A stretch of DNA of 64,000 bases from Cacajao melanocephalus (GCA_963573385.1 CAUYLG010026701.1:1-64000), one strand, 5' to 3'. Positions 13,046 through 25,030 are shown, numbered from the stretch's first letter. Numbers and translations are program-made. The notes: generated from the sequence alone by a model not told the origin.

Positions 13046-13312
13046 AGACGGAGTCTTCCCTGTCGCCAGGTTGGAGTGCAGTGGCGGGATCTTGGCTCAC
13101 TGCAACTTCTGCCTTATGGGTTCAAGCAATTCTCCTGCTTCAAGTAGCTGGGATTACAGGCACATGCCACCACACCCAGCTAATTTTTTATTTTTGGTAG
13201 AGACAGGATTTCACCATGTTGGTCAGGCTGGTCTCGATCTCCTGACCTCATGATCCACCCACCTTGGCATCCCAAAGTGCTGGGATTACAGGCGTGAGCC
13301 ACTGGCTTAGCC
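13046..13312 (-). mobile_element. Alu, slightly internally deleted
   Basis: 'agacggagtcttccctgtcg', 'ttggagtgcagtggcgggat', 'ctgggattacaggcacatgc' and 'ggcgtgagccactgg' identify it. A small deletion removes part of the usual 'cctcagcctcccgagtagct' region near 13,140. Confidence 0.95.
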
Positions 13313-13399
13313 AAGTATACCTTTTAAGCAAAAACACAAGCTAAGGAACAAATAGCCAGAAATAAGAAAAGTCATATAAGAAAATCTCTATATTATATC

Positions 13400-13900
13400 A
13401 GCTATCACATACAGTTGATAATATTTTTTCTTATTGACTTAATATTGAGAGAAGTGTGCTGAGTTTCCAACATTTGCTTATCAAAGTTTCCTTGTTGTTT
13501 TAATGTATTTGCTTCGTGTATTTCATGCTGTATTCCTAGATGCACGATGTTTTATCTGTACGACTCGTCTCATACATAATAGTTTTTGCCTTAAAGTTTT
13601 TTTGTTTTAACTCCATGTACTTTTTGTAAATAGAACCTGAATGCATTTAGGTTTTTAAAATAAATAATTGAAATCTAAGTCTTTTAACTGTTTTTAATCC
13701 ATTTAAATTTATTGATATTATTGATATATATGTATAGATATGGTTTATTTTATTTTATGTATTTTTATTTTACTTGCCTTTACTTTGTCCATTTTTCTCT
13801 TTTCTTGATTACAATTTGGAATGACTGAGGTTTTCATTTTCTTTTTTTCTGGCTTCTTTTCTTTTCATTCTTTCCTTTTTCCCTCCCTATACTTTATCTT
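13400..13900 (-). mobile_element. Possible ancient L1M fragment
   Basis: T-rich sequence with 'taatccatttaaatttattg' resembles the L1M ORF2 start region read antisense. Similarity is weak. Confidence 0.35.
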
Positions 13901-13950
13901 TCCCTTTCTTTTTCTCTCTCTTCTGCCCTGCCTCTCTCCCTTCCTTCCCT
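13840..13950. repeat. C/T-rich low-complexity tract
   Basis: Runs of ttcttttc/ccctccc/ctctct dominate. Confidence 0.7.
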
Positions 13951-14470
13951 TTTTATGATTACTCTTAAGTTACTAACATGAATAAATAGCTTTACATAGT
14001 CTAAATGAATTATTACCTCTACCCTGCTATCTCCAAATGCAAGGACCTTTAGAGTCTTACTTTAATTACTTTTTAATTTTTGTTACTGTATCTTTTTTAC
14101 TATACTTTTTTACTATACTTTCTTTCATCTTAATCTTTAGTTTTATTTTTATTAAAGAACAAAAACATAGTTTGAAAATTCAAGTTACCCTATAAAGCTT
14201 GTAACACAAACAGGTGTCCTTATTTTTTAATATTACTCTCTACTCCTTCAGGATCCCCTTTTTTTAACTCCCAGAAGCAAACTCTCTCTCTTAACATCAT
14301 TCTGCTGTGTTTTGGCTTTATAGCTTTAAACACTATGCCTATATTGTTATTTTAGAGTTCTGTTTTTGTAAGTTATGTATCAACTTTCTACTATGAAAGA
14401 TGATTACTTAGCTCTCTTACTACTCCTCCCTGCCCCCAATGTACTTCTTTCACTTTTGCAATAGAGTTAT
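13951..14470. other. AT-rich intergenic DNA
   Basis: No gene was recognised. A small tandem unit 'tttttactatac' occurs twice near 14,094-14,119. Confidence 0.4.
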
Positions 14471-14479
14471 ATAATAATG

Positions 14480-14960
14480 TTTATTGTTGAGTCCGATTGG
14501 CAGGCTTGATTGAGCGATTTATGAAAAACATACATTGACATAGGCTTGTCAGTTAGCATGGCCAGGGGACCTCTGCCATAGTCAGCAGCACCCCATAAGC
14601 TGTCGACGTTCACATTTATTTAGTGCTGATTAAATGACAAAAGTCTCAAGTAAACACCATTAGAGGGTGGTTAACGTGGATAACCCTAGGGTAGAGAGCA
14701 GTCATGTGCCCACCGATGATCAAGGTCAGTCTTAGGACCGCATAAGTAAACAGTTATTTAGATAAACTCATCTACATTCCTTTGTATCTACTCCTAGCTA
14801 TTAGCTCAAGGTAAGAGGATTAGCCCACCTTCAGCCATAACTTCTTTCCCAAGGTTTTCACAAAACCTTCCAGCCTGCCAAAAACGTTTGCATTTTTATG
14901 ATTTCTCCCACCATTCTGACAGATCTCCTACAGTTTATATTTTGGGGGGGGCTATTGATT
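14480..14960. other. Unassigned block, possible old LTR/ERV-derived sequence
   Basis: This stretch is GC-balanced and sharply different from its AT-rich flanks, containing CpG-like sites (gtcgacg, accgatg, aaaacg). It looks like a mobile-element relic, but I cannot name a family and no coding frame is kept. Confidence 0.35.
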
Positions 14961-15004
14961 ATAACATGTAATCAATACTTACTATTTTTTACCAGATAAT
15001 GGGC

Positions 15005-15215
15005 TAGGCATTTTCAGATGTAAAAATAAAAATGCCATCCAAGATCAGGGTGCTCACACTAATGATGGACAGAGAAAATTAACAGAAACGAAATCTGCAA
15101 TGTAATTTGTATTGTAATAGAAGTTAGTATAGTAGGTAAGAGAATGTCACATGTAGATGTTAAGGGAGTAGAATTTCAGGCAGTAGGAACAGCAATTTCA
15201 AATGCCTAAAGATTG
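15005..15215 (-). repeat. L2 LINE relic (antisense)
   Basis: 'gggctaggcattttcagatg' followed by 'ggacagagaaaattaacag' matches the decayed antisense L2 pattern also present at 6.3, 28.5 and 48.0 kb. Confidence 0.55.
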
Positions 15216-15294
15216 GAGCATGCTTATCTTGTAGGAATAGAAGCATTGAATATGCAAGGAGAGTTGCTAGTAAGAGAGAACATCAAAGTGGAAA

Positions 15295-15348
15295 TAAATG
15301 GTCAATTCTCGTATGTTCTCTTAAATGGTCAATTCTTATACATTCTCT
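15295..15348. repeat. 27-bp tandem duplication
   Basis: Two adjacent 27-base units start with 'taaatggtcaattct' at 15,295 and 15,322. They differ at about three positions. Confidence 0.85.
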
Positions 15349-15349
15349 T

Positions 15350-15545
15350 AAGCCAAAGTCAGCAAACTTTTTCTGTAAAGAGGCAAATTTTCTGTAAAGA
15401 GGCAAAACAGTTTTTATTTGGCAGGCCATTCAGCCTCTTATGCAGTTACTCAGCTCTGCTGTTGTAGTATGAAAGCAGCCATAGACAATATATAAGTGTG
15501 TGGGCATGGATGTGTTCTAATAAAACTTTATTTCTAAATCTTCCT
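15350..15545 (+). repeat. Old interspersed repeat, probably DNA-transposon derived
   Basis: 'agtcagcaaactttttctgt', 'gaaagcagccatagacaat' and 'gttctaataaaactttattt' belong to a common mammalian interspersed repeat. A second, more decayed copy of the same sequence occurs at 41,640-41,850. It contains a 19-bp tandem duplication at 15,369-15,406. Confidence 0.65.
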
Positions 15546-15744
15546 TTCATTAACCCATTGCACTGACCTCATAATGGCTTATCCTATTTGCAGTTAAGAT
15601 ACTGAAGCTTTAGGTTTTCATTTTTCTTTAACCTAGTTCAACAGATTTGAACATATGATTTTCATTGTCATTCTGTTTTAAGTATTTTGTGAATTTTTTT
15701 CTCAGGGCCTATTTTCTAATTTAAAGATAAGTTTGTAGTATGCT

Positions 15745-15910
15745 TTTTTTTTTTTTTAACACAGAGTTCCAGTGTCACCCAGCTTGGAGTGCAGTGGCAC
15801 TATCTCAGCTCACTACAATATCTGCCTCCCAGCCTCAAGCGATTCTCCTGCATTCTCCTGCCTCTCAGCCTTATCTGGGATTACAGGCATGAGCCACTAG
15901 GCCCAGCTGG
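15745..15910 (-). mobile_element. Alu monomer-like fragment
   Basis: A poly(T) head, 'cttggagtgcagtggcacta' and the end 'gattacaggcatgagccact' are present, but the length (about 165 bp) is that of one monomer with part deleted. 'cattctcctgc' is duplicated internally. It may be a free Alu monomer (FLAM type) or a deleted Alu. Confidence 0.8.
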
Positions 15911-16645
<735 letters not shown>

Positions 16646-16689
16646 TCAGAAAGTTAAAACATTCAGGTCATTACTACCCAGGTTATAAA

Positions 16690-17605
16690 ATAGTACAATA
16701 CCAGGTCTCTAGAATTGATTTTGCTCCTCCCTCAATCACTAGAAACCTTTATCTCCAAAGATAACCAGAAGAGTTCTCAGACTATAGAATCATTTCACTT
16801 GTTTTTAAACTTTATGTAAATTGAACCATGCAGTATATGCTTTTTGCTTCTATCTTCTAAACCATATTGTTTTTTTGTATCACTATTGTTCATCCTATTT
16901 TTTTTGCATTGCAGTATTTCACTGAATAAATGCAATGATACATATATCCATTGTACCATTTATGGACATTCGGGTTATTTTCAAATGAATAAAAGTACTG
17001 GGAATGTTCTCATCCATGCTTTTTGGCATACAGATGCTCTGCATTTTTATTGGGCATATTCCCAGGAATGGGGTTTTTTTGGTCAAAGGGTATGTGTCTG
17101 TTTGACTTTAAAAGATAGCACACAACAGCGTTCCATAATGGATGCACCAATTTGTGCCCCACCACCAGCAGTGTAAGAGTTCTGGTTGCTGCATGCTGTC
17201 AGTACTTCTGGTACTGTCAGTCTTTTTCATGCGAGCCACTCTCAGTGGGAATTGATGTCTTACTGTAGCTTCGGTTTTAATTGCCCCAATAGCTAATACT
17301 GTTGAGCGGTTTTTCACAAATGAATTGGCCATTTTATTGAGCATCTGTTCAAATTTCTTGGCCATTTTCTATTGGATTTTCTATTGTTTTCCTTTGATTT
17401 ATACAAATTTATTATTTATTCTGGATATGAGATCTTTGCAAATTGCAAATATTTTTTCCTATTTTAAGATTCACTTCTATAATCAAATAATATATTTCAA
17501 CAGACTAAAATTCTTAATTTTAATATATTACACTGTATTTTTCACTTTTTTAAAATTAGGGCTTTATGTGTCCCTTTTAAGAAATCCCTGCTTACACAAA
17601 GTTTA
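16690..17605 (-). mobile_element. Ancient L1M 3' end with ORF2 C-terminal region
   Basis: Antisense L1M order: a 3'UTR-like part with 'taaattgaaccatgcagtat', then 'tatggacattcgggttattt', 'caccaccagcagtgtaagag', 'gccattttattgagcatctg' and 'tctggatatgagatctttgc'. Frames are broken. Confidence 0.75.
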
Positions 17606-17629
17606 GAAATCTATTTGCATGTTCCTCTA

Positions 17630-17865
17630 AATCAGCACTGTCCATTAGAATTACAATGTACGTGACAACTTTGAACCACAGATATGATTTTAATTTTTGG
17701 TAGCCATAATAAAAAATAAAATAGGTAAAACTAATATGAGTAATAAAAATGATTAGTAACTTTTTTGTTCTTTTTCTTTAAGACTTCAAGTTTTAGTCAG
17801 ATTTCAAGAGCTGATAACCACACGTGACTACTATCATATTGGGTGACCCATTTCTAGAAGGGTGC
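17630..17865 (+). repeat. Old interspersed repeat, probably DNA-transposon (MER) type
   Basis: 'cagcactgtccattagaatt' at one end and 'atcatattgggtgac' at the other resemble the complementary ends of a common mammalian non-autonomous repeat, with AT-rich core. Family not certain. Confidence 0.5.
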
Positions 17866-20550
17866 ATGATGCGCCATTCACATTTAGCTCCACCATCCGT
17901 GTGCAATTGACTTTTGTGTGTGTTATTAGGTAGCATACCTAGCAAGGAAACTAGGTAGCTTCAAGAAGCAAAGGAAGATCTTCAGGATCCCACGCCAATC
18001 TGGGTCCCTTAGGAACTAAGACAGGGCTTGATAGTACTAGGACTTTATGGATATCTCTCATTTCTGCATATTCTCTCTTATTCCATGAGGATATTCACAA
18101 CAAGGCAAGGAACATGGCCACCTGTTTTTCTCAGGTCACATCTTTACAATCTCCAACAACGGAGGAGAAAAGCTAATTCTAATTCTGTTTAGAAATATCC
18201 CAGCTCAGGTAATATTCCAGTACTCTGCAGCCAGAGTGATGTATTATTTTTGGCTGGACCTAGATTATATGCCTATATTTATAACTGTGGCACAGAAATT
18301 GTTCCCAGAAAAATGGTAGCTACCATTATACATTATGTCTATTTCTACTATGAGATGCTGTGAGGAAGCTAGGAGTATTTCTCATGCATAGTAAGCAGTA
18401 AATAAGTGTTTGTGAATAGCACAAGGATAATCCCATAATTTGACAGCTATGCTTAAAGTAAGGCCCAGCACAGGACAAAGAGTATGTAGTCACTTGCTTT
18501 GAATGCATTTTTATGATACACAAGTATTTGAGGACCATACAACTCTTAGTTTACAAGTTTAGCACTGATTTTAGAGTTCATTAACATTAGAGGCAATTCA
18601 ACATTTTCTTTATAAACTGCATTTTCTACAGATTTTGGGGTGCTTAGAAGAGGTACCCTGGTGTCCTTAGTAGCAATATGCAGCTTTGCAAAAATTTTGA
18701 GCAGCAGCCTCTATCTTTCATGAAGGTACGATCCTTTTGTTTTTTGGTCTAATGTCAGCCATTTTTCTTGGCAATTAAAAAAAAAATACTGTGAGGAGGA
18801 GAAGTTATTTAATATTGAAAGATTAATCCTCCTTTAGAATTCATTCAGCTGCCTATCTGAGTGGGGTCTTTGGCTCAACTTATTAGTTCAATTATTTATA
18901 ACGAAATTTTAAATTAAAGTGTGACACTGTGTTAATTAGAGAGAGAAAGTTCCTGTTCCCTGAGATTCCAAGTGTCCTATGTTTACCTCACATTTCTTCA
19001 GAGTTAATATGTTTCCCTTATTGGGAACAAAAGCTTCTCCGCCTTAGGTACATTAATCAGGAGAATTGTGTGAGTGAAAGGAGATGGAGGAGGAGGAAGA
19101 GAATTGGAAAGAAAAGAATATCTCTTTAGCTTCCTTCTTTAGGAGTTTTAGCAAGATTGCATGAGGAAAATGACCTATTTTTGTTTTCTGAATGACGTAA
19201 CAGCTGAGAAAAAACATTTGTTTTGGCTTTATAAAAACTTTAACTTGGTATAGCTAAAGCCAATTATATAGAATTTAGATAGAAGATTGAAAAAGGAATA
19301 AAATGTAGCCTCAATTATTTGGCCAGAAAACATCAAGGTGGTGTAATTTTCTCAGGTGCCAACATAAGAGAAAATGGTTCTGACCTTTTCCATGCTACTT
19401 TCCTAATGGCTATTTCTTATTTCTCTCTTTGATCATCCTGACAGTACTTGACTCCCTTCTTCCCTTCAGACCCCACTCCATGCCAGGCTCTCACACACAG
19501 GCTTTTTGTTTGTTTTAGTTTAAAGGTTCAGAAGCATATTTAATGGTGTGTATAAAGGTAGCTTCAGGGTAATGATGACATTCAATGCTTCGCTCTGAAT
19601 CCAAAACCACATACAGCTATAGCCAAAAATGATATCCAGGATTTCTTTTCTCTTAGTATTTGTTTTTTCTTGGCACTTGGTTGAGAAAGTTAGAAGGGTT
19701 TAAAAATGTTTTGTCTTTTTGACTATTGCAAAGTAAATATCTTAATCTTAGCTTACATTTAATGCATTTTAAATGTATCATCATAATATAACAATGGTTT
19801 ATGTCATGTAGAAAACAGTCATACATAATATCATTACTTCCTTTAACTACTATTCTGTGTTTTCCTTTACAGGCTCTTGCTATGTGTATATTTTTATGTA
19901 ATTGTCATTGTGTAATTTTGAACTTAGAATTTTTGTTGGTAATTCAAAGGAACAACATGACAAGGAGGAATATGTATCTTTCACTTAGTTCAAAAAATCA
20001 CCTAGTGCTGATAAGAATCAGAAAATGACGATTTTCCTGAGTCATGGTGAATTTTATATTTGTCACACTCGGTGATTTTAAATGCTGCTTTATTATGAGT
20101 TGTAAGAAATAATTTTATGTTTTAATCTTGAGAAAGGCTTACAGTTGTATGTATGTGACTGCAGCTATAAAGAGTAGAATCCTTTTAGTTTTGTAAATAT
20201 TAGATTTGACTGTATTGCCTTATAAGAAACTCAAAATAAAAATAAACATTACACAAATTATGAAATTCAAACTGTGTTGTTATAAACAGTGCAGCTTTAG
20301 GATACATTCTACTCACAAAACAGTCGCGTGTAAAATGTTTTTATACATGCATTAAAAAAAAGAAACTCCTGAAAATGAAGTAACTATTTCCTGTTTCAGT
20401 TTTCATTTTCTTTTCGTTTGAAGAGCTTTTGTTGCTCACTAGGAGTTGCTTTAAATCTCTGGGAAGATCTGTTCCGAATTTACTACTTCTGGATTGGCTA
20501 AAATCTCTTTAAAGTGTGTGCTTTGTCCTCTAAAAAGCTTAGGTCAGTTG
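17866..20550. other. SLC7A11 upstream flank, mostly non-repetitive
   Basis: About 2.7 kb with no recognised interspersed repeat, in contrast to the DNA on both sides. This is a reasonable place for upstream enhancer sites, but none could be defined by eye. Open frames are short and uninformative. Confidence 0.5.
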
Positions 20551-20565
20551 AGCAACAAGCTACTC

Positions 20566-20593
20566 CTGTTTTTGTTTGTTTTTTTTTTTTTTA
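20566..20593. repeat. T-rich tract upstream of promoter
   Basis: (TTTG)n followed by a run of about 16 T, roughly 130 bp before the inferred transcription start. Confidence 0.85.
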
Positions 20594-20603
20594 GTAAAAA
20601 GGC

Positions 20604-20613
20604 TGAGTAATGC
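20604..20613 (+). promoter_or_regulatory. Candidate AP-1/MARE-like site (NRF2-MAF type)
   Basis: 'ctgagtaatgc' resembles a MAF recognition element/AP-1 core (TGAGTAA) with a following GC. xCT is a well-known NRF2 target. The spacing does not fit a perfect antioxidant response element, so this is a candidate only. Confidence 0.4.
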
Positions 20614-20632
20614 TGGAGCCTTCTCCTGTGGC

Positions 20633-20659
20633 TGATGCAAACCTGGAGAATTTGCATCA
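20633..20659. promoter_or_regulatory. Paired amino-acid response elements (ATF4 sites), inverted
   Basis: TGATGCAAA (20,633-20,641) and its exact reverse complement TTTGCATCA (20,651-20,659) are separated by 9 bases. This is the known tandem AARE arrangement of the xCT promoter, bound by ATF4 under amino-acid shortage and electrophile stress. Using the published distance of about -94 for the front element places the transcription start near 20,727. The perfect symmetry is seen directly; ATF4 binding is established for the rodent gene and inferred here. Confidence 0.88.
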
Positions 20660-20697
20660 TCATTTAGCTGTAGTAAGTTGGTGTGAAAGGCAGGCGC

Positions 20698-20704
20698 TTA
20701 AATA
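20698..20704 (+). promoter_or_regulatory. SLC7A11: TATA-like box of SLC7A11
   Basis: TTAAATA lies about 25-30 bases before the start inferred from AARE spacing. The match to a TATA box is imperfect but the position is right. Confidence 0.55.
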
Positions 20705-20735
20705 CAAGCCCATGAGGAAGCTGAGCTGGTTTGTA

Positions 20736-20768
20736 ATGATAGGGCGGCAGCAGCAGCAGCTTCAGTAG
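20736..20768 (+). other. Upstream ORF 1 (10 codons), glutamine-rich
   Basis: ATG at 20,736 opens a 10-residue frame (MIGRQQQQLQ) ending at TAG 20,766-20,768. Four Gln codons come from the CAG tract, so slippage could change its length. It begins only about 10 bases after the inferred start, so leader length decides whether ribosomes can use it. Confidence 0.6.
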
Positions 20769-20790
20769 CAGCAGCAGCAGCAGCAGCAGC
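20748..20790 (+). repeat. CAG trinucleotide tract in the 5' leader
   Basis: Four CAG units, a short interruption (cttcagtag), then seven CAG units. The complementary frame reads poly-Ala and is not a gene. Confidence 0.93.
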
Positions 20791-20823
20791 GGTAGAACGA
20801 GGAGGTGGAGAACTGAGAGCACG

Positions 20824-20856
20824 ATGCATACACAGGTGTTTCTGAGTAGTAATTAG
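20824..20856 (+). other. Upstream ORF 2 (10 codons)
   Basis: ATG at 20,824 opens MHTQVFLSSN and stops at TAG 20,854-20,856, 174 bases before the main ATG. Its -3 base is A, a fair Kozak context. No further ATG lies between its stop and the main start, so reinitiation is possible. This layout is reminiscent of ATF4-type control, but no role is shown here. Confidence 0.6.
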
Positions 20857-21030
20857 ATCGCTGTGAAGGACAAAGCACACCTTTGAGTTTTTACCTGGGA
20901 ACAAAGTAGCTCTGAGAGAGACAGTCTGAAAGCAAAGAGGAAGACTTCGATCAGTAACATCAAGAGACACAAAAGTTGAAAGTTTTGTTTTCTTTCCCTC
21001 TGGTTTGTTTCAACCCTGTGTGTCCCTACT

Positions 21031-21307
21031 ATGGTCAGAAAGCCTGTTGTGTCCACCATCTCCAAAGGAGGTTACCTGCAAGGAAATGTTAACGGGAGGC
21101 TGCCTTCCCTGGGCAACAAGGAGCCACCTGGGAAGGAGAAAGTGCAGCTGAAGAGGAAAGTCACTTTACTGAGGGGAATCTCCATTATCATTGGCACCAT
21201 CATTGGAGCAGGAATCTTCATCTCTCCTAAGGGCGTGCTTGAGAACACAGGCAGCGTGGGCATGTCTCTGACCATCTGGACGGTGTGTGGGGTCCTGTCA
21301 CTGTTTG
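21031..21307 (+). CDS. SLC7A11: SLC7A11 coding exon 1 (residues 1-92 plus first base of codon 93)
   Basis: The N-terminus begins [14 protein letters not shown], identical to xCT as known. The start ATG has A at -3 and G at +4, and no upstream in-frame ATG exists. The exon encodes the cytosolic N-tail, including Ser26 (reported mTORC2 phosphosite in human), TM1 (about residues 44-70) with the GAG substrate-backbone motif at residues 59-61, and the first part of TM2. Compared with remembered human xCT, residues 35 (Lys for Gln), 50 (Ile for Val) and 71 (Glu for Gln) differ. It ends in phase 1 before donor GTGAGT. The frame stays open into intron 1 to 21,549; this is read-through, not exon. Confidence 0.98.
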
Positions 21308-22512
21308 GTGAGTGTGACTTTTTCTCGGGGGGGGGCGTGGCTGCGTGGTTGGGAAGCTTGCTTTCTGGGAAAGCAAATGGTCATGTTGGAGGAGTGAATG
21401 GATGTCAAAGGCCACACCACATTTTTAAAATTTTTGTTCAGGTACATGAACTACCCAGATGCAACATCCACTGTTGGTGTGATCTGGAACTCCCTCAAAT
21501 TGCTTCCTACAGGCTGTACTTTCTTTTCCTAAGACAGGCTATTTTCTGACTTTTCCCCGTGGTGATGTGAGCAAAGGCTAACTTTTATGACCCAGTAAAA
21601 AACACGCACGGTTTCTGTGCAGGGCAGTTGTGCTTAGTTTGGGGCATTCTGGCAGCTGGCATGCTGAGTGAGACACCTGTGGAGTGGAACCTGGCGTGGC
21701 CTATTTAGACACAGAACAGAGTGTTCAGCAGAAGTCATACTGACTTTTTAATAGCAAAACAAATGGGTGACAGTCTTTTAAAGAATATTTGGTAAGTTCA
21801 CATGCTTGTCAGCTCTTAATATTCTTTCAAAAGTCCATGACATGGAGAGATGTATGATGGTGCATAACTCAATCCCTATCATAAAGGGGTATATTGCAAT
21901 GGCCTGAGCATATTTCAAATTATTTTTCAACTTTTCCTCTCTTCTCACCACCCATACACTTTTGCAATACAAGTTTTAAAACTTCAGCAGGGTGTTAGTT
22001 TTCTGTGCTTGCCCAGATCTGTTTTTTTCATCTGTATTTCACTTGCTCTCCAGACACAGATAATTTGTCCACCTGTTCAATGAATTAATCTGAAGGGAAC
22101 TGGTATCAGTATAATTATTAATTTTTCTTCAAAATTTATGTCTCATCTATTGATTTGAGAATTAATAGTAAAGAGGTAAATGAATGGCCCTTATGAGGTA
22201 GACAAATTACTAGAGAGCTACCTGAGTTTGTTGTAAAGATGATAAAAACTGGCGAATTGTCAAAAAATATTAAATTTGATTTATGCTATAAGGATGTATT
22301 TACTCTTCTTGGGAAAGATTCTACACTTAAAAGTTGCTCTTTGTTTTAACTCTAGGACTAAGTCTAACTAACAAGTACTAACACTAACTAGGACTAACAC
22401 GTACTAACTCTTGATCTCATGTGTACCAATCCATTTATTCTTTCTACTTAGGCCCTGTGATGTTTTAAATCATTGATTTGACACTCATCTAGAGAACTCA
22501 AATTCTATTTTT

Positions 22513-22802
<290 letters not shown>

Positions 22803-23680
22803 CTCAAATTCCATTTTTAGGAAGAAGTTATTTTAAATAAAACTTGTTAACACAAGGTCATAGTACAGAAAGATTTATAGAGGAATTATTTGAGGTTTTT
22901 TAGAAAGAGTTTGTTAGTCATATTTATATGACTAACTTGTGCTTTATTAAATATTAAGTAACAATTGTGTGACATTATTTCTCAGTATTACTTCCCATTC
23001 TTATAAAATAATTTGGAGTAATATGGTTATAAAAAAACTCTAATAGTACTCTTAGCCACTATTAATATTAAAATAGCTCTGGTGTATGCATTTATAGATA
23101 AAGAGAAACCTAATTGTTGATCATCTTAAATGACTCTGTGCACCCTTAGCCTTTAAATCTTCCTAAAGCACTTTATATATTCAGAATAAATCAACATCTA
23201 ATCAGAAGAACCACAACCAGTTTACTGGACTTTGCATACTTATGTACATGCAGCTTCCACTATGTGATTCAGTTTTTGCACATAATAAAAGATTACTCAG
23301 ATGTAATAAAATAGATTACTATGAGTATTGAACTAAAGTGATGGTGACTTGCGCTATGAAAATATGCATATGCGTATTATATATCATCTTAAGAAAAAGC
23401 TCAAAAGAACATAAAAAAAGAGGAAACAGCTAAGGAGACTAGCTAAGATTACACTTAAGTTGGTATTTTTTGATTAGTAATTGCAGGGAGTGTGCTATTG
23501 TATTAATCTACTTATCTATATTTACATATTTATACAGCATTTGTCACTCAGGTTACCAGAAGCTTTTGGACAGGAGTGCCTCCCTAACAGCAAGAAAAGC
23601 AAAATGTAAAGAAAATATAATCCTTCTTTTGAAAAGTCTCTAGAACTCTGGGACCAAGTGTAAAGAATCTTTATATTTGG

Positions 23681-23718
<38 letters not shown>
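23681..23718. repeat. (TA)n followed by poly(T)
   Basis: About 12 TA units then about 14 T. Confidence 0.95.
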
Positions 23719-24204
23719 AAGTGAAGGGTCAATACATGGATTTTTACATCTTGTTTTGAACTTTTTTCATCTGGGCAAAATGGTTATGAAGCTTGAGTCC
23801 TTTAAATGAAAATCCTTCCCCCAGAACTCAGTTTAAACCTAGGGCAACCATCCTGGACTTTCAGCAAAGCATACAGAGGTCTAGGTATTGATTCTCTGAC
23901 CATAAATTCTGAGTTACTTAAGACTCCTTCCAATAACATTTTATATTGGATCCTTTTCTGGACAGCCTACCAACATGGTGAATGTTTCCCCATGGAGAGT
24001 GAGTTGCAACTAATTCAAGTAGTTATAGATAGATGAAATATGTCAGTGTTCCCCAAGTATCAGTCTGCAGACTAGTTACTTTAGAATTAACTTGTGCAAA
24101 TTTTAAAATGATAGAGATTCTTGAATTTCTCTTGTAGAAAATCTATACTTTCTTGATTACAGTCTGTTTTTCATTTGAGTGTTTTTGAATTAAAAATTAT
24201 TCCC

Positions 24205-24493
<289 letters not shown>

Positions 24494-24764
24494 AAAAATT
24501 ATTCCTAGGTGACTTAGATGTCATGAGAAGTTTAGAAATCAGATATAAAATAGGTGACACTAAGATTTCACTGAATATCCAAATTATATTTATATTCGAC
24601 TGTTCTGTCTATTACTAATCAGTAATACTTTTCTACACTTCTATTTTCAGAAGTAGCTTGGGCAAAAATTGTGTTCTTACGTTTGAGCACTTGGCAGTAC
24701 AGATAGAACTTTTCACATAATGACAAGATATACTTTTTATTGTTAATTACTCAAATTAATAAGT

Positions 24765-24910
24765 ATAGCTATATTTTATGTGGTGCATCCCGTGTGTCAG
24801 CCCATGTACCGTCCTTGGTACCCACCGCCACATTTATACATGCAATGACCTTACGAGGTAGAAATTGAGATCTTCATTTTACAGAGAGTGAAACTGAGGT
24901 TTTGGGGGAT
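24765..24910 (-). repeat. MIR relic (antisense)
   Basis: 'catgcaatgaccttacgagg' then 'ttcattttacagagagtgaa' and 'actgaggtttt' is the decayed MIR core in the order usual for the antisense copy. Confidence 0.75.
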
Positions 24911-25030
24911 TGCGTATTTGTCTAATTTTATGTGAGTTGTATTGTTATATGTTAAAAATTTAGCTTATAGTTAATTTGATCTAATGTACACAAATATAAA
25001 TTATAGCACCTCATTTTAAAAGCATATTCT

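Larger units (their letters stand above)
20727..21030 (+). other. SLC7A11: SLC7A11 5' untranslated leader (start inferred)
   Basis: About 300 bases between the inferred start and the ATG. It carries a CAG-rich stretch and two short upstream ORFs. No splice junction is evident inside it. The exact start is not visible from sequence alone. Confidence 0.7.

Noticed and set aside
12644..13147. 167-codon Phe/Ser/Leu-rich frame
   Set aside because: It is a translation of the (TTTC)n microsatellite running into an Alu.
20698..20970. Minus-strand 90-codon frame with poly-Ala
   Set aside because: It is the shadow of the CAG tract on the opposite strand of the xCT leader.
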